Positions 1-7,756 of a stretch of 34,736 nt of DNA are shown here, piece by piece. A program made the position numbers and the translations under genes. This stretch comes from Flavivirga rizhaonensis (lineage in GTDB: Bacteria > Bacteroidota > Bacteroidia > Flavobacteriales > Flavobacteriaceae). The notes under the pieces were generated by a model. It did no database searches. It was given only the letters and a program-made list of their open reading frames with translations, and was not told the origin of the DNA. Position 1 is the first letter of the stretch, and each line of letters starts with the position of its first letter. Location: the NCBI RefSeq assembly GCF_004791695.1, contig NZ_SRSO01000038.1, positions 1 through 34,736 of the forward strand, written 5' to 3'.

Positions 1-51
1 ACTAATAAGCGAGATACACTGTGTCCATTTGATCGTTGTTCCGACATACTA

Positions 52-99
52 CAAAGGTAGAAATTTTTAGAAGCTAAAGCGACATGCACTAAAGTGCAT
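52..99 (-). promoter_or_regulatory. Leftward promoter with upstream palindromic site
   Basis: On the minus strand 59-52 reads TACCTTTG, an exact TAnnTTTG -7 element of the Bacteroidota main sigma factor. There is no clear TTTG at -33. Instead a perfect 7+2+7 inverted repeat, ATGCACT-AA-AGTGCAT, lies at 84-99, centred about 45 bp upstream of the predicted start of transcription. The transcript would run leftwards out of the window, so its gene is unseen. The palindrome could be an activator or repressor site for that gene. The promoter call rests on one element only. Confidence 0.4.
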
Positions 100-136
100 A
101 GTTTTAACTATTTTTGAGACCAATAAACAGGCAAAT

Positions 137-1084
137 TTGAGTTCAAAAAATTTAGGCAGCCCTCTAAAAATTGCTGGTGACTGTATCGTAAATAAAATCT
201 ATCAACAGGATGGAGTAGCAACAGCACTAGATACCTCTCGGGGTGTTGTAAACATTGGTGACGCTAAATTAATTTTAGCTATGGGCACTTTACCTCCAAC
301 AACATTGATTATGAACTCATTCCCTCAGGTAAAAAAGGCTGGCGATCGTTTTACAGCACATTTTATTACATCTGTTGTTGCTCGTGTTCCTCGAAAAGAT
401 TATGACTTCGCAAATCAATTAAACGAACTGGAATTAGGTGCCATATATATGGCAGGAGCAAATAAAGAAAGTGGTATGCAATACCATGTCCAGCTTTCTA
501 TTTTATCAGATAAAAACCCGATGAAAAATGCCGAAAAAGCAGCACGTTATATGCCCGATGTTGTAGCCACAGCATCCATGGCACAACTTCAAAGCTCGAA
601 AGATCATTTAGTATTTGTCTGCGCCGTTTTGGGAGAAATTGATTTTAGGAATCCTGAAAATTACTTTAAACTGAATGACCAAATGAACCCTACCACGAAT
701 GTGGATTTACAGGCAATTGCAAGCCAAACCGATTTACAAACATGGGACACGATGGATGAAGGGACTTTTCAAATGTTAGAAAAAGCATTATCTCCTAAAG
801 GACCTCAAAATGTTGAATATTGGCATGGTGAACCCGATAAAGGCACTTGGAAAAAAGACCATCCGCCAATTGCTCAAAGAAGAGTTGGAGGCTTAGTACA
901 TGAAGGCTCCACGCTTTGGATAGGGAAAGATGATGAAGGTGTCGTCGGTTTAGATTACAAACCAAACGGTGTTGAAAATGTATATGTTACTGGAGGTGCT
1001 CTGTGGCCTGCAAGTGGTTCTTGGAATCCAACTATGACTATGGTAGCATTAACTCAGGATCTAGCCGATAATTTCCTAAAATAA
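137..1084 (+). pseudogene. C-terminal half of a GMC-family FAD oxidoreductase, 5'-truncated
   Basis: The 315-residue frame resembles the substrate-binding half of GMC (glucose-methanol-choline) oxidoreductases, which usually have 500-600 residues. Near residues 40-60 is the family's AK.ILAMGTLPPTTLI segment. The C-terminal block has the conserved histidine in GGLVHEGSTLWIG (His255) and the closing SWNPTMTMVALT motif (Asn297). The N-terminal FAD-binding Rossmann fold (GxGxxG) is absent. The frame is open back to about 71, but the extra residues do not look like this family and contain no ATG; the only near start is TTG at 137. The simplest reading is a remnant that lost its 5' half through deletion or rearrangement, probably without activity because the FAD dinucleotide site is missing. 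A separately encoded N-terminal subunit is not excluded, since the left neighbour is outside the window. Confidence 0.7.
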
Positions 1085-1133
1085 ACTTTCCGTTTATATA
1101 GCCTAAAAAATTGTTATTAAATACTCTCAAAAC

Positions 1134-1307
1134 AAAAGAGGCTGTCTGAAAAGTGTCATTCAGAGCAACGCGAAGAATCTTATTTTACTCATAATCAGAG
1201 TCATATATTTTAAAGAGATTCTTCACAGCTTCGCTGATACCTTCGAAACAAAATATATTTTGTTTCTCGGTAATATTCAGAATGACACTTTTTAGACAGC
1301 CTCTTTT
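1134..1307. repeat. 174-bp hairpin element with 31-bp terminal inverted repeats
   Basis: The left arm at 1134-1164 (AAAAGAGGCTGTCT...) and the right arm at 1277-1307 (...AGACAGCCTCTTTT) are reverse complements over 31 bases with about two mismatches. The interior holds smaller complementary pieces, such as GAAGAATCT near 1180 against AGATTCTTC near 1219. No protein is encoded. It resembles a miniature inverted-repeat element and would fold into a long RNA stem just after the GMC remnant, so it may also end transcription. Copies elsewhere in the genome would confirm a mobile or repetitive nature. Confidence 0.7.
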
Positions 1308-1516
1308 ATAAAGGAAAAAATACAAACTGAAAATAAAAAACGTTTTTTCAATACCAAATAAAAATAATTACATAGGCTTATTTTGAAAATACTATAACCT
1401 ACTCTCTGGCATATTTCTTAATTTTTAATTACTTTTAGGAAAGTAAAACCTAAGTTATATAAAACTGTAGTGCTAAGCAAAAAAACAATTAACTAAAGGT
1501 CAACTATTAAATATAA

Positions 1517-1790
1517 TTTTAAATAACGTGAGTTTCTATGTAAATTTCAAAAAGTGAATAGTCCTTATGTTTTTGATGAACAGTATTTTGTCATGTCGAC
1601 TGAGCAAAACATGAGCAACGAGACATCTCAGAAGAATGAGATTCCCTGCCTTCCGGCGGGTAGGCTCATCAATAGCTATGCTATATACGTTCAAATAAAA
1701 TACTTTTTACTTTCCGTAGCATTCGGAATGGCATAGCTCCTTTATTAAACTGATTATCAGATTATATTACATAAAACCTGTGTTAAATAG
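1517..1790. repeat. Dispersed inverted-repeat element, degenerate copy 1
   Basis: This stretch matches the element at 14546-14846 in order and content. Shared pieces are AACGTGA near the left end, TTTTGTCATGTCGACT near 1590, CGAGACATCTCA near 1620, AATAGCTA.GCTATATACGTT near 1670-1690, and CGTAGCATTCGGAATG near 1717. The right end is worn: its GTTAAATAG only loosely matches the intact GTTAATTAG. A 60-codon open frame inside it is a by-product of the repeat, not a gene. The flanking parts of the 1085-1845 gap hold no other gene that I can see. Confidence 0.65.
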
Positions 1791-1818
1791 AGAAAAGCCA
1801 TTATTAAAAAATTAAATA

Positions 1819-1836
1819 TTTTCAGTTAACTGAAAA
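1819..1836. promoter_or_regulatory. Perfect 18-bp palindrome before the metalloprotease gene
   Basis: TTTTCAGTTAACTGAAAA is exactly self-complementary and ends 9 bases before the ATG at 1846. Its position and lack of a T-tract fit a repressor or dimeric-regulator operator better than a terminator. The regulator is unknown. Confidence 0.45.
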
Positions 1837-1845
1837 CATTAACCA

Positions 1846-2793
1846 ATGAGAGTAGTTTTATTTTATTTAATGATAACATGCGTAATATTTGGATGCGATA
1901 AAAAAGAAAAAATAAAAGTTTCAAATATTAAAAATGAAGATGGTCGAATAATTAAGGTGAAAATTGGAATTGATTCCAATAAAATTTCAAGTGAATGGAA
2001 AGCTGCCTTATTAAAAAGAAAAAGTACCTCTGAACTTGATTCCATATCCAAAATCATCAAACATATTACCAAAGAAGAACAAGACTGGTTAAAACTCATT
2101 GAATCTAAAACAAAAAGATGGAATGCATTTAGAGATTCACTAAAAGTCCCCTTTCAAAATATAAAACTTCAGGATACTATTTTTATACTTCTAGGTTATC
2201 ACGGTGGAGATGATGCTTTTACCTTTCAAAATAAAACCATTTGCCTAGATGTAAATGCCTTATATAACTCCTATGGGTCTGCTAAAGATACAGTAAATGA
2301 TAATCGCATTGATCGCTTCTTTGCACACGAATTCACTCATTTACTTCATAAACAATGGGCAAAAAAAAACAAATTAGAAATCAACACCTTTAAAGATCGT
2401 ATTTTTTGGGAATGTATAACCGAAGGATTTGGAATGTATCGTTCAATGTCTCCTAAATGGTTCCCTATTAAGGATTCTTTGTCAGAAACATCAAAAAACA
2501 CTTTTAAGGTTCTATACCCGATATTTACTGAAAGAATCATTGAAGTATCCACAAAATCAAACTTTACAAGCGAAGAAGAAAACCGTTTGCATACAAATCT
2601 ATCCAGAGGCTCTATGAAGAAAAAATGGGGCGCATTACCTGTTGCTGTTTGGCTTGCATTAGAAGCAAAAGGGAATGATGAAAACCTTATAAAATGGGTC
2701 AATAAAGGACCAGATGCCCTAATTCCATTAGCAGAAAAATACTTAATAAATGAAAGTAAAACAGCATTTGATAAATTTTTGAATAACAATTAA
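1846..2793 (+). CDS. Putative zinc metalloprotease lipoprotein (HExxH)
   Basis: A 315-residue protein begins with a short lipoprotein signal peptide ending in FGC (lipidated Cys17), so it should sit on a membrane facing the periplasm or outside. The central sequence FFAHEFTHLLHKQW carries HEFTH at 161-165, the zinc-binding and catalytic HExxH. About 28 residues later WECITEGFG supplies Glu193, the likely third zinc ligand of a gluzincin. The layout resembles predicted Zn-dependent proteases such as the DUF2268 group, but I cannot assign a named family. It lies 39 bp ahead of a second lipoprotein gene on the same strand, so the two are probably co-transcribed. The palindrome at 1819-1836 directly before the start suggests control. 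The substrate is unknown. Confidence 0.7.
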   Translation: MRVVLFYLMITCVIFGCDKKEKIKVSNIKNEDGRIIKVKIGIDSNKISSEWKAALLKRKSTSELDSISKIIKHITKEEQDWLKLIESKTKRWNAFRDSLKVPFQNIKLQDTIFILLGYHGGDDAFTFQNKTICLDVNALYNSYGSAKDTVNDNRIDRFFAHEFTHLLHKQWAKKNKLEINTFKDRIFWECITEGFGMYRSMSPKWFPIKDSLSETSKNTFKVLYPIFTERIIEVSTKSNFTSEEENRLHTNLSRGSMKKKWGALPVAVWLALEAKGNDENLIKWVNKGPDALIPLAEKYLINESKTAFDKFLNNN

Positions 2794-2832
2794 ACCTTAA
2801 ATAATTAATTCGTCACTAATAACTATAGAAAA

Positions 2833-3672
2833 ATGAAAACATCCACTTTTTACTTATTATTACTTTTAACCTTAGCCGCCTGTAATAGCAAACCCAATTC
2901 TACGGAGAAATCTGATGCTACATCACAACAACCTGAGCCCGTCCAAAAAAAGATCATAGATCTATCGCATTCCTATTCTGATAAAACCATTTATTGGGTT
3001 ACTTCACAGGAATTTAAATTAGATACTGTTTCTAAAGGACAAACAGACAAAGGTTACTTTTATTCAGCCAATAATTTTTGTACTGCAGAACACGGTGGCA
3101 CACATATAGATGCGCCAATTCATTTTGTAAAAGACGGACAAACAGTAGAAGAAATCCCTCTTGAAAACTTAATTGGGAATGCCGTTAAGATTGATATATA
3201 TTCAAAAGCCATCAACAACCCAGACTATTTGGTAAGTATAGAAGATCTTAAGGCATGGGAAATAAGTCAGGGAACAAAAATTCCTGATGGAAGTATTGTT
3301 TTATTACAAACTGGTTTTTCAAAATATTATCCAGATAAAATTAAATACTTAGGAACAGACAAACGGGGTAAAGACGCTATAAAGCTATTACACTTCCCTG
3401 GGCTTTCGCCAGAAGCTGCTGAATGGTTAGTTAAGAATCGTAATGTTAAATCTATAGGTATTGATACTCCTAGTATTGATTATGGTCAATCGGAATACTT
3501 CAAAAGCCATATTATACTTCTTAAAGAAAGTATTCCTGTTTTTGAAAACCTCACTAACCTAGACAAATTACCTTTAAGCGGGTTTGAAATAATTGCCTTG
3601 CCTATGAAAATTGAAGGAGGCACTGGTGCTCCTTTAAGAATAATAGCTATGGTAGCTGACGACAAAAAATAA
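2833..3672 (+). CDS. Cyclase-family metal-dependent hydrolase, lipoprotein (kynurenine formamidase-like fold)
   Basis: This 279-residue protein belongs to the cyclase/kynurenine formamidase family (PF04199), metal-dependent hydrolases acting on amides or lactones. Residues 87-98 contain the family signature HGGTHIDAPIHF, giving metal ligands His87, His91, Asp93 and likely His97. Later conserved pieces include GSIVLLQTGF and SIGIDTPSIDYG, with F.SHIILL following. Unlike the cytoplasmic enzymes it has a lipoprotein signal (LAAC, Cys17) and a Ser/Pro/Gln-rich linker, so it acts outside the cytoplasm. It follows the HExxH lipoprotein by 39 bp. No kynurenine-pathway neighbour is present, so the substrate is undetermined. 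Confidence 0.85.
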   Translation: MKTSTFYLLLLLTLAACNSKPNSTEKSDATSQQPEPVQKKIIDLSHSYSDKTIYWVTSQEFKLDTVSKGQTDKGYFYSANNFCTAEHGGTHIDAPIHFVKDGQTVEEIPLENLIGNAVKIDIYSKAINNPDYLVSIEDLKAWEISQGTKIPDGSIVLLQTGFSKYYPDKIKYLGTDKRGKDAIKLLHFPGLSPEAAEWLVKNRNVKSIGIDTPSIDYGQSEYFKSHIILLKESIPVFENLTNLDKLPLSGFEIIALPMKIEGGTGAPLRIIAMVADDKK

Positions 3673-3842
3673 GAATCAAATACAAAGACATTATTTAATA
3701 GCTCTCCTGATTTTATATACAAGAAAACAAACAATAAAATCTTAAAATATAATTACACATCATATATAAAAAGTAGCAAGATCAATGCAAATCGTTACAA
3801 ATCATCTATTATTTCTGTATAAAATTCTTCCAATAAAACAAC

Positions 3843-3874
3843 AGACGGCCTAAAGTACTTACTTTAGACCGTCT
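3843..3874 (-). terminator. Hairpin between convergent cyclase and usp genes
   Basis: AGACGG at 3843-3848 pairs with CCGTCT at 3869-3874, and CTAAAGT with ACTTTAG inside, with one mismatch. Read on the minus strand it is followed by a T-rich run, so it most likely ends the usp transcript; it could also stop rightward transcription. Confidence 0.6.
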
Positions 3875-3911
3875 ATTCTCAAAAAATGTAATGTAAGAAC
3901 TACTAATTAAC

Positions 3912-4742
3912 TTAAATTTTAAATGTGATAACCGGTAATGTTGAATGATTGGCAACATCTTCCCCCACACTGCCCTGAAAAAAATGTGATAAGCCTTTTC
4001 TCCCATGTGTCGGAATGGCAATCAGGTCTGCTCCTATTTTAATTGAAGAACTTAAAATACCGTCCTCAACCGTATAATCTGAAGTATAATAAACATCGTC
4101 CATTCTATTTAAATTCCCTTCTGCTTTAGTAAAGAAATTAACAGCAAGTTTTTCAATTTCTAAAGAGTTTCTAAATTTATCATTTGGTAAATTCACATAA
4201 ACCAAATACATCTTAGAGCCTATTTCTTCAAATATTTTAACTGCATTCAAATAAGCTTCTATAGAATCTTCCGAAAAATCACATGCATAAGCGACGATTT
4301 CAAAATTTACTTGAGGTACATGGTCTTTTACCACTAATACCGGAATATCTGCATTTCTAACCACACGCTCTGTATTAGAGCCTATAAAAAACTCCTTAAC
4401 ACCACTAGCTCCATGAGACCCCATTACAATAAGATCGGCATCATATTTTTTCGCAATTTCATTAACTTCGCTAAACACTTTAAAGTGCTTAACAATTGGT
4501 GTTACTTTAATGTCTTTTAGGTAATCTTTTTTAAGAAAATCTTCAAACCTTTGTTCTGCCAATTTTAAAAAATAAATTACTTTTTGAGGTTCTTCTCCTC
4601 CTGCTGTAAGCATGACTTCAGACATTTCTAACATATGTAACGCCAATAATTCAGCATTGTTCTCTTTAGCTAATTTTGCTGCAGTATTTAAAGCATATTC
4701 TGAATGTTCAGAAAAATCTATTGGAACGATAATCTTCTTCAT
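3912..4742 (-). CDS. Universal stress protein with two tandem Usp domains
   Basis: The 276-residue protein has two UspA folds. The first (1-138) opens with KKIIVPIDFSEHSEYAL and ends with the nucleotide-binding motif G-x2-G-x9-G-S: Gly108, Gly111, Gly121, Ser122 in MGSHGASGVKEFFIGS. The second (about 147-276) keeps THGRKGLSHFFQGS but has proline in place of the first glycine, so ATP binding there may be weak or lost. Usp proteins bind ATP and support survival under starvation, oxygen limitation or redox stress in the cytoplasm. The gene lies 84 bp downstream of hemN on the same strand, and no strong promoter stands between them, so it may share the oxygen-responsive hemN promoter. A small hairpin, TCCCA/TGGGA at 4761-4776, lies in its 5' region. 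Confidence 0.9.
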   Translation of the reverse strand: MKKIIVPIDFSEHSEYALNTAAKLAKENNAELLALHMLEMSEVMLTAGGEEPQKVIYFLKLAEQRFEDFLKKDYLKDIKVTPIVKHFKVFSEVNEIAKKYDADLIVMGSHGASGVKEFFIGSNTERVVRNADIPVLVVKDHVPQVNFEIVAYACDFSEDSIEAYLNAVKIFEEIGSKMYLVYVNLPNDKFRNSLEIEKLAVNFFTKAEGNLNRMDDVYYTSDYTVEDGILSSSIKIGADLIAIPTHGRKGLSHFFQGSVGEDVANHSTLPVITFKI

Positions 4743-4826
4743 AATTTTCTTGATTTAGGCTCCCATTTAACTGGGAAAGTTAATATTAATATACATCTTG
4801 TTGCCAAGTACCAAGGTATCTTTAGG

Positions 4827-6191
4827 TTAAACTGTCATTGAAAACAATTGAGTATTTGGTTGTTTTCTTTGCAGTAATAAATCGAAAGCCATACAAATGT
4901 TTCTAACAAATGGCTGTCCTTTTTTAGTTACCTCAATGGTATTTGGACTTACATTGAGTAATCCGTCTGTTTCCATTTCTTTTAATCGGACAATAACTTC
5001 TGGCAATTTACTAAAATAAAGGTTATCTTGAGTCCACGCCGTTTTAAAACGACACATTAAATTAAGAATATGCTTCCTTATAATTAAATCTTCTTCACTA
5101 AGAATATGTCCTCTATATACTGGTAAAATATTATCTTTTAATAAATCATAATAAGTTTCTATACCTTTAACATTTTGAGCAAACCCATACCAACTATCAC
5201 TAATTGACGATACGCCTAACCCAATCATAGCCTGAGTTTTTGAAGCTGTATACCCCATGAAATTCCTATGTAAATCACCATTTGTCATAGACTTGTAAAG
5301 TGAATCTGTAGTTAAGGCAAAATGGTCCATACCAATTTCGCTATAACCAACTTCGGAAAGCAATTGCTTACCTAATTCGTATTGCTGTCTTTTTAATTCA
5401 GCAGCAGGTAAATCGGAATCGTTAAATCCTCGTTGCCCATTGCCTTTAATCCATGGCACATGCGCATAACTATAAAATGCCAACCTATCTGGTAATAATG
5501 TTTTGGTTTTTAAAATGGTTTCTTTTACATGTTCTAATGTTTGAAACGGTAACCCAAAAATAATATCATGTCCAATTGAGGTATAACCAATATCTCTGGC
5601 CATATCCGTAGCTCGTTTTACATTTTCAAAAGGTTGAATTCTGTGTATCGCTTTCTGTACCGTTTCATTATAATCCTGCACACCATAACTTACACGCCTA
5701 AATCCAACATCATAAAGGGCTTGTAAATGTTCTCGAGTGGTATTATTTGGATGTCCTTCAAAACTAAATTCATAATTATTTGCAAGTATAGACCGTCTTA
5801 TAATCCCATTAATTAATTGCTGTAAATTTTCAGGGCTAAAAAAGGTTGGTGTACCTCCTCCCAAATGCAATTCTTTAATTATTGGTTTTTCATCGAATAA
5901 CTCTAAATATAAATCCCATTCTTTTAGAACAGCTTTTATATAAGGAGATTCCACACTGTGTTGTTTTGTAATGCGCTTATTACAGCCACAAAACGTACAC
6001 AAACTCTCGCAATATGGTAAATGAATATAAAGACTTATGCCCTCCTCTGAATTACTTTCTTTAAAGGATTCTATTAAAGATGTCTTCCATTTTTTTAAAG
6101 AAAACGTCTCATTATTCCAGTAAGGAACAGTTGGATAACTCGTATAGCGAGGCCCAGCAATATTATACTTATTTACTAATGAATTTAACAT
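4827..6191 (-). CDS. hemN: Oxygen-independent coproporphyrinogen III oxidase
   Basis: A radical-SAM enzyme that decarboxylates coproporphyrinogen III to protoporphyrinogen IX without oxygen, in cytoplasmic haem synthesis. The length of 454 residues is normal for true HemN. It starts with the HemN-type segment GPRYTSYPTVPYW (13-25). The iron-sulfur cysteines are in YCESLCTFCGC (Cys61, Cys65, Cys68, plus Cys70), and the SAM-binding glycine motif HLGGGTPTFF is at 109-118. YGVQDYNETVQKAIHR and GHDIIFGLPFQT follow in the expected order. The long amino-terminal segment and the fourth cysteine distinguish it from the shorter HemW-like proteins. An FNR-like palindrome and a -7 element lie upstream at 6209-6253, fitting induction when oxygen is low. 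Confidence 0.95.
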   Translation of the reverse strand: MLNSLVNKYNIAGPRYTSYPTVPYWNNETFSLKKWKTSLIESFKESNSEEGISLYIHLPYCESLCTFCGCNKRITKQHSVESPYIKAVLKEWDLYLELFDEKPIIKELHLGGGTPTFFSPENLQQLINGIIRRSILANNYEFSFEGHPNNTTREHLQALYDVGFRRVSYGVQDYNETVQKAIHRIQPFENVKRATDMARDIGYTSIGHDIIFGLPFQTLEHVKETILKTKTLLPDRLAFYSYAHVPWIKGNGQRGFNDSDLPAAELKRQQYELGKQLLSEVGYSEIGMDHFALTTDSLYKSMTNGDLHRNFMGYTASKTQAMIGLGVSSISDSWYGFAQNVKGIETYYDLLKDNILPVYRGHILSEEDLIIRKHILNLMCRFKTAWTQDNLYFSKLPEVIVRLKEMETDGLLNVSPNTIEVTKKGQPFVRNICMAFDLLLQRKQPNTQLFSMTV

Positions 6192-6208
6192 ACCTAACTT
6201 TTATATTT

Positions 6209-6253
6209 CAAAAGTATAGTATGTAGGGGTTTAAAAATATGATATATGTCATA
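6209..6253 (-). promoter_or_regulatory. hemN promoter with FNR/CRP-type activator site
   Basis: On the minus strand 6216-6209 reads TACTTTTG, an exact TAnnTTTG -7 element, placing the transcript start near 6204-6205. No TTTG is present at -33. Instead TATGATATATGTCATA at 6238-6253 forms a TATGA-N6-TCATA inverted repeat whose core TGA-N6-TCA is the layout bound by FNR/CRP-family dimers. Its centre (6245.5) is about 41 bp from the predicted start, the usual place for a class II activator that replaces the -33 contact. The site is also 61 bp before the YceI-like gene on the other strand. Confidence 0.6.
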
Positions 6254-6313
6254 GTGAATATTTGCAATTCGATTTTTATTAGCTTAATTTCACGTCACAA
6301 AAAAATCAAAAAA

Positions 6314-6937
6314 ATGAAAAGAATAATCGCTTTATTAGTCCTTATTTCTATAGGGACAACGTCTTGCAAACAAGAAAAAAAAGAAACTAAGACGGATACT
6401 CCCACCCAAGTAGAAGCAACAGAAAAATTTGTAATTAAACCTGAAGCAACATCTGTAAAATGGACAGCTTACAAAACCACTGAAAAAAAAGGTGTTGGTG
6501 GCGAGTTTTCTGTTTTAAAGTTTGAAAATAAAGCAGGTGCTACGCCTCAAGAAGCTTTAAATAATTTAAGCTTTTCAATTCCAGTTAGTAGCCTATTTAC
6601 AAAAGATGAAAGCCGTGATGCAAAATTAAAAGAGTTTTTCTTTGGAGCTATGTTAGATACTGAGTTTTTAAAAGGGACTATTAAATATGTTAATGATGCA
6701 TGTGTTGCCTCCATAACAATGAATGGTGTCACTAATGATTTACCATTAGAGGTTCATATAACAGATGCCAGACGGGTAAATATGACTGGTACTATGAATC
6801 TTAAAGATTGGAATGCTTTAGATGCTTTAGAATCAATTAACAAGGCTTGTTTTGATTTACATAAGGGACCAGATGGGGTTAGTAAAACTTGGGAAGATGT
6901 AGCTATAGAGATAAATACCTTTCTTCGTGAAAACTAG
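6314..6937 (+). CDS. YceI-family lipoprotein
   Basis: A 207-residue protein with a lipoprotein signal (GTTSC, Cys18), a Lys/Glu/Thr-rich linker, and a YceI-like domain (PF04264) from about residue 38. The domain opens with the typical SVKWTAYKTTEKKGVGGEF, followed by LSFSIPVSSLFTKDESRD and a KGTIKYV strand. YceI proteins form a lipocalin-like barrel that binds long lipidic molecules such as polyprenoids in the periplasm. A frame open further upstream allows an ATG at 6239, but the signal peptide and the A-rich leader favour ATG 6314. The FNR-like site at 6238-6253 lies between this gene and the divergent hemN and could act on both. A strong terminator follows. Confidence 0.8.
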   Translation: MKRIIALLVLISIGTTSCKQEKKETKTDTPTQVEATEKFVIKPEATSVKWTAYKTTEKKGVGGEFSVLKFENKAGATPQEALNNLSFSIPVSSLFTKDESRDAKLKEFFFGAMLDTEFLKGTIKYVNDACVASITMNGVTNDLPLEVHITDARRVNMTGTMNLKDWNALDALESINKACFDLHKGPDGVSKTWEDVAIEINTFLREN

Positions 6938-6963
6938 TAAAAATATTATTCCTTACTATAACT

Positions 6964-6991
6964 AAGCTACTTTAACGAGTAGCTTTTTTTT
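6964..6991 (+). terminator. Intrinsic terminator after the YceI-like gene
   Basis: AAGCTACT and AGTAGCTT are perfect 8-bp arms around a 6-base loop (6964-6985), followed directly by a run of T. Confidence 0.9.
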
Positions 6992-7049
6992 ATTAACTTA
7001 GTTACTAGACGTAGTTTATGTACAATCAACAAGTTTTTAAAATAGCAAA

Positions 7050-7649
7050 ATGAAAAAAATCTATTCCGTTGAAGAATATATTGAAGAACATCCTCATTTT
7101 AGTGAAGCATTGACCCTATTACGAGATATCATTAACACTACGGAGTGTATTGAAACCATAAAATGGAATGCGCCTGTATATACTTTAAATAATAAGAATG
7201 TTTTAGGTTTAAGTGCTTTTAAAAATCATTTTGGTATTTGGTTTTTTAATGGTGTATTTCTAAAAGATGAGCATAATTTGCTTGTAAATGCACAAGAAAA
7301 TAAAACGAAGGCGTTAAGACAAATGCGTTTTAAATCTATTTCGGAAATTGACAAACATATTATCTTGGCTTATGTTTACGAGGCTATTGAAAATCAAAAA
7401 TTAGGTAAAGAAATAAAACCAGATCGCAGTAAAAAAACAATAGTTGTTTCTAAAGAATTAAAAGATTTATTTACAAAAAATAAGGATTTAAAAAATAGCT
7501 TTGACACTTTATCTCCCTATAAACAAAGAGAATATTGTGACTATATTGATAGTGCAAAACGGAAAACTACTAAACAAACCCGTTTAGAAAAAATAACTCC
7601 TATGATTTTACAAAACGTAGGCTTAAACGATAAGTATAAAAACTGTTAG
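7050..7649 (+). CDS. DUF1801 / YdeI (OmdA)-type protein
   Basis: A 199-residue soluble protein with two parts. Residues 1-115 match the DUF1801 fold: VEEYIEEHPHFSEALTLLRDII, then ECIETIKWNAPVYTL and HFGIWFFNGVFLKD. The basic C-terminal part, with FDTLSPYKQREYCDYIDSAKR followed by KQTRLEKITPMI, is the OmdA/YdeI-associated domain (PF13376). These proteins are widespread in Bacteroidota; no biochemical role is established and none can be inferred from the neighbours. It stands alone, after a strong terminator and before a convergent gene. No signal peptide or membrane segment is present. Confidence 0.8.
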   Translation: MKKIYSVEEYIEEHPHFSEALTLLRDIINTTECIETIKWNAPVYTLNNKNVLGLSAFKNHFGIWFFNGVFLKDEHNLLVNAQENKTKALRQMRFKSISEIDKHIILAYVYEAIENQKLGKEIKPDRSKKTIVVSKELKDLFTKNKDLKNSFDTLSPYKQREYCDYIDSAKRKTTKQTRLEKITPMILQNVGLNDKYKNC

Positions 7650-7693
7650 GTATTTTAAAGTAAAATGAGCAAAATTCATACTCAAACATAAAC

Positions 7694-7709
7694 GTCCGCC
7701 GCGGCGATC
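7694..7709. other. GC-rich near-palindrome in an AT-rich gap
   Basis: GTCCGCCGCGGCGATC differs from its own reverse complement at only two of sixteen positions and is strikingly GC-rich for this region. It lies between the convergent DUF1801 and HAD genes. It may be a fragment of a dispersed repeat. No function is claimed. Confidence 0.3.
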
Positions 7710-7756
7710 AAAACTGGATTCCAACAACAAAATTCATTAAAAAAGTGGAGGCTGTT

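Noticed and set aside
1554..1736. 60-codon open frame between the GMC remnant and the metalloprotease
   Set aside because: It lies wholly within a dispersed repeat also present at 14546-14846, where the frame is not kept.
2346..2789. 147-codon frame on the minus strand inside the HExxH gene
   Set aside because: It is antisense to a gene with signal peptide and zinc motif, and its product has no family features.
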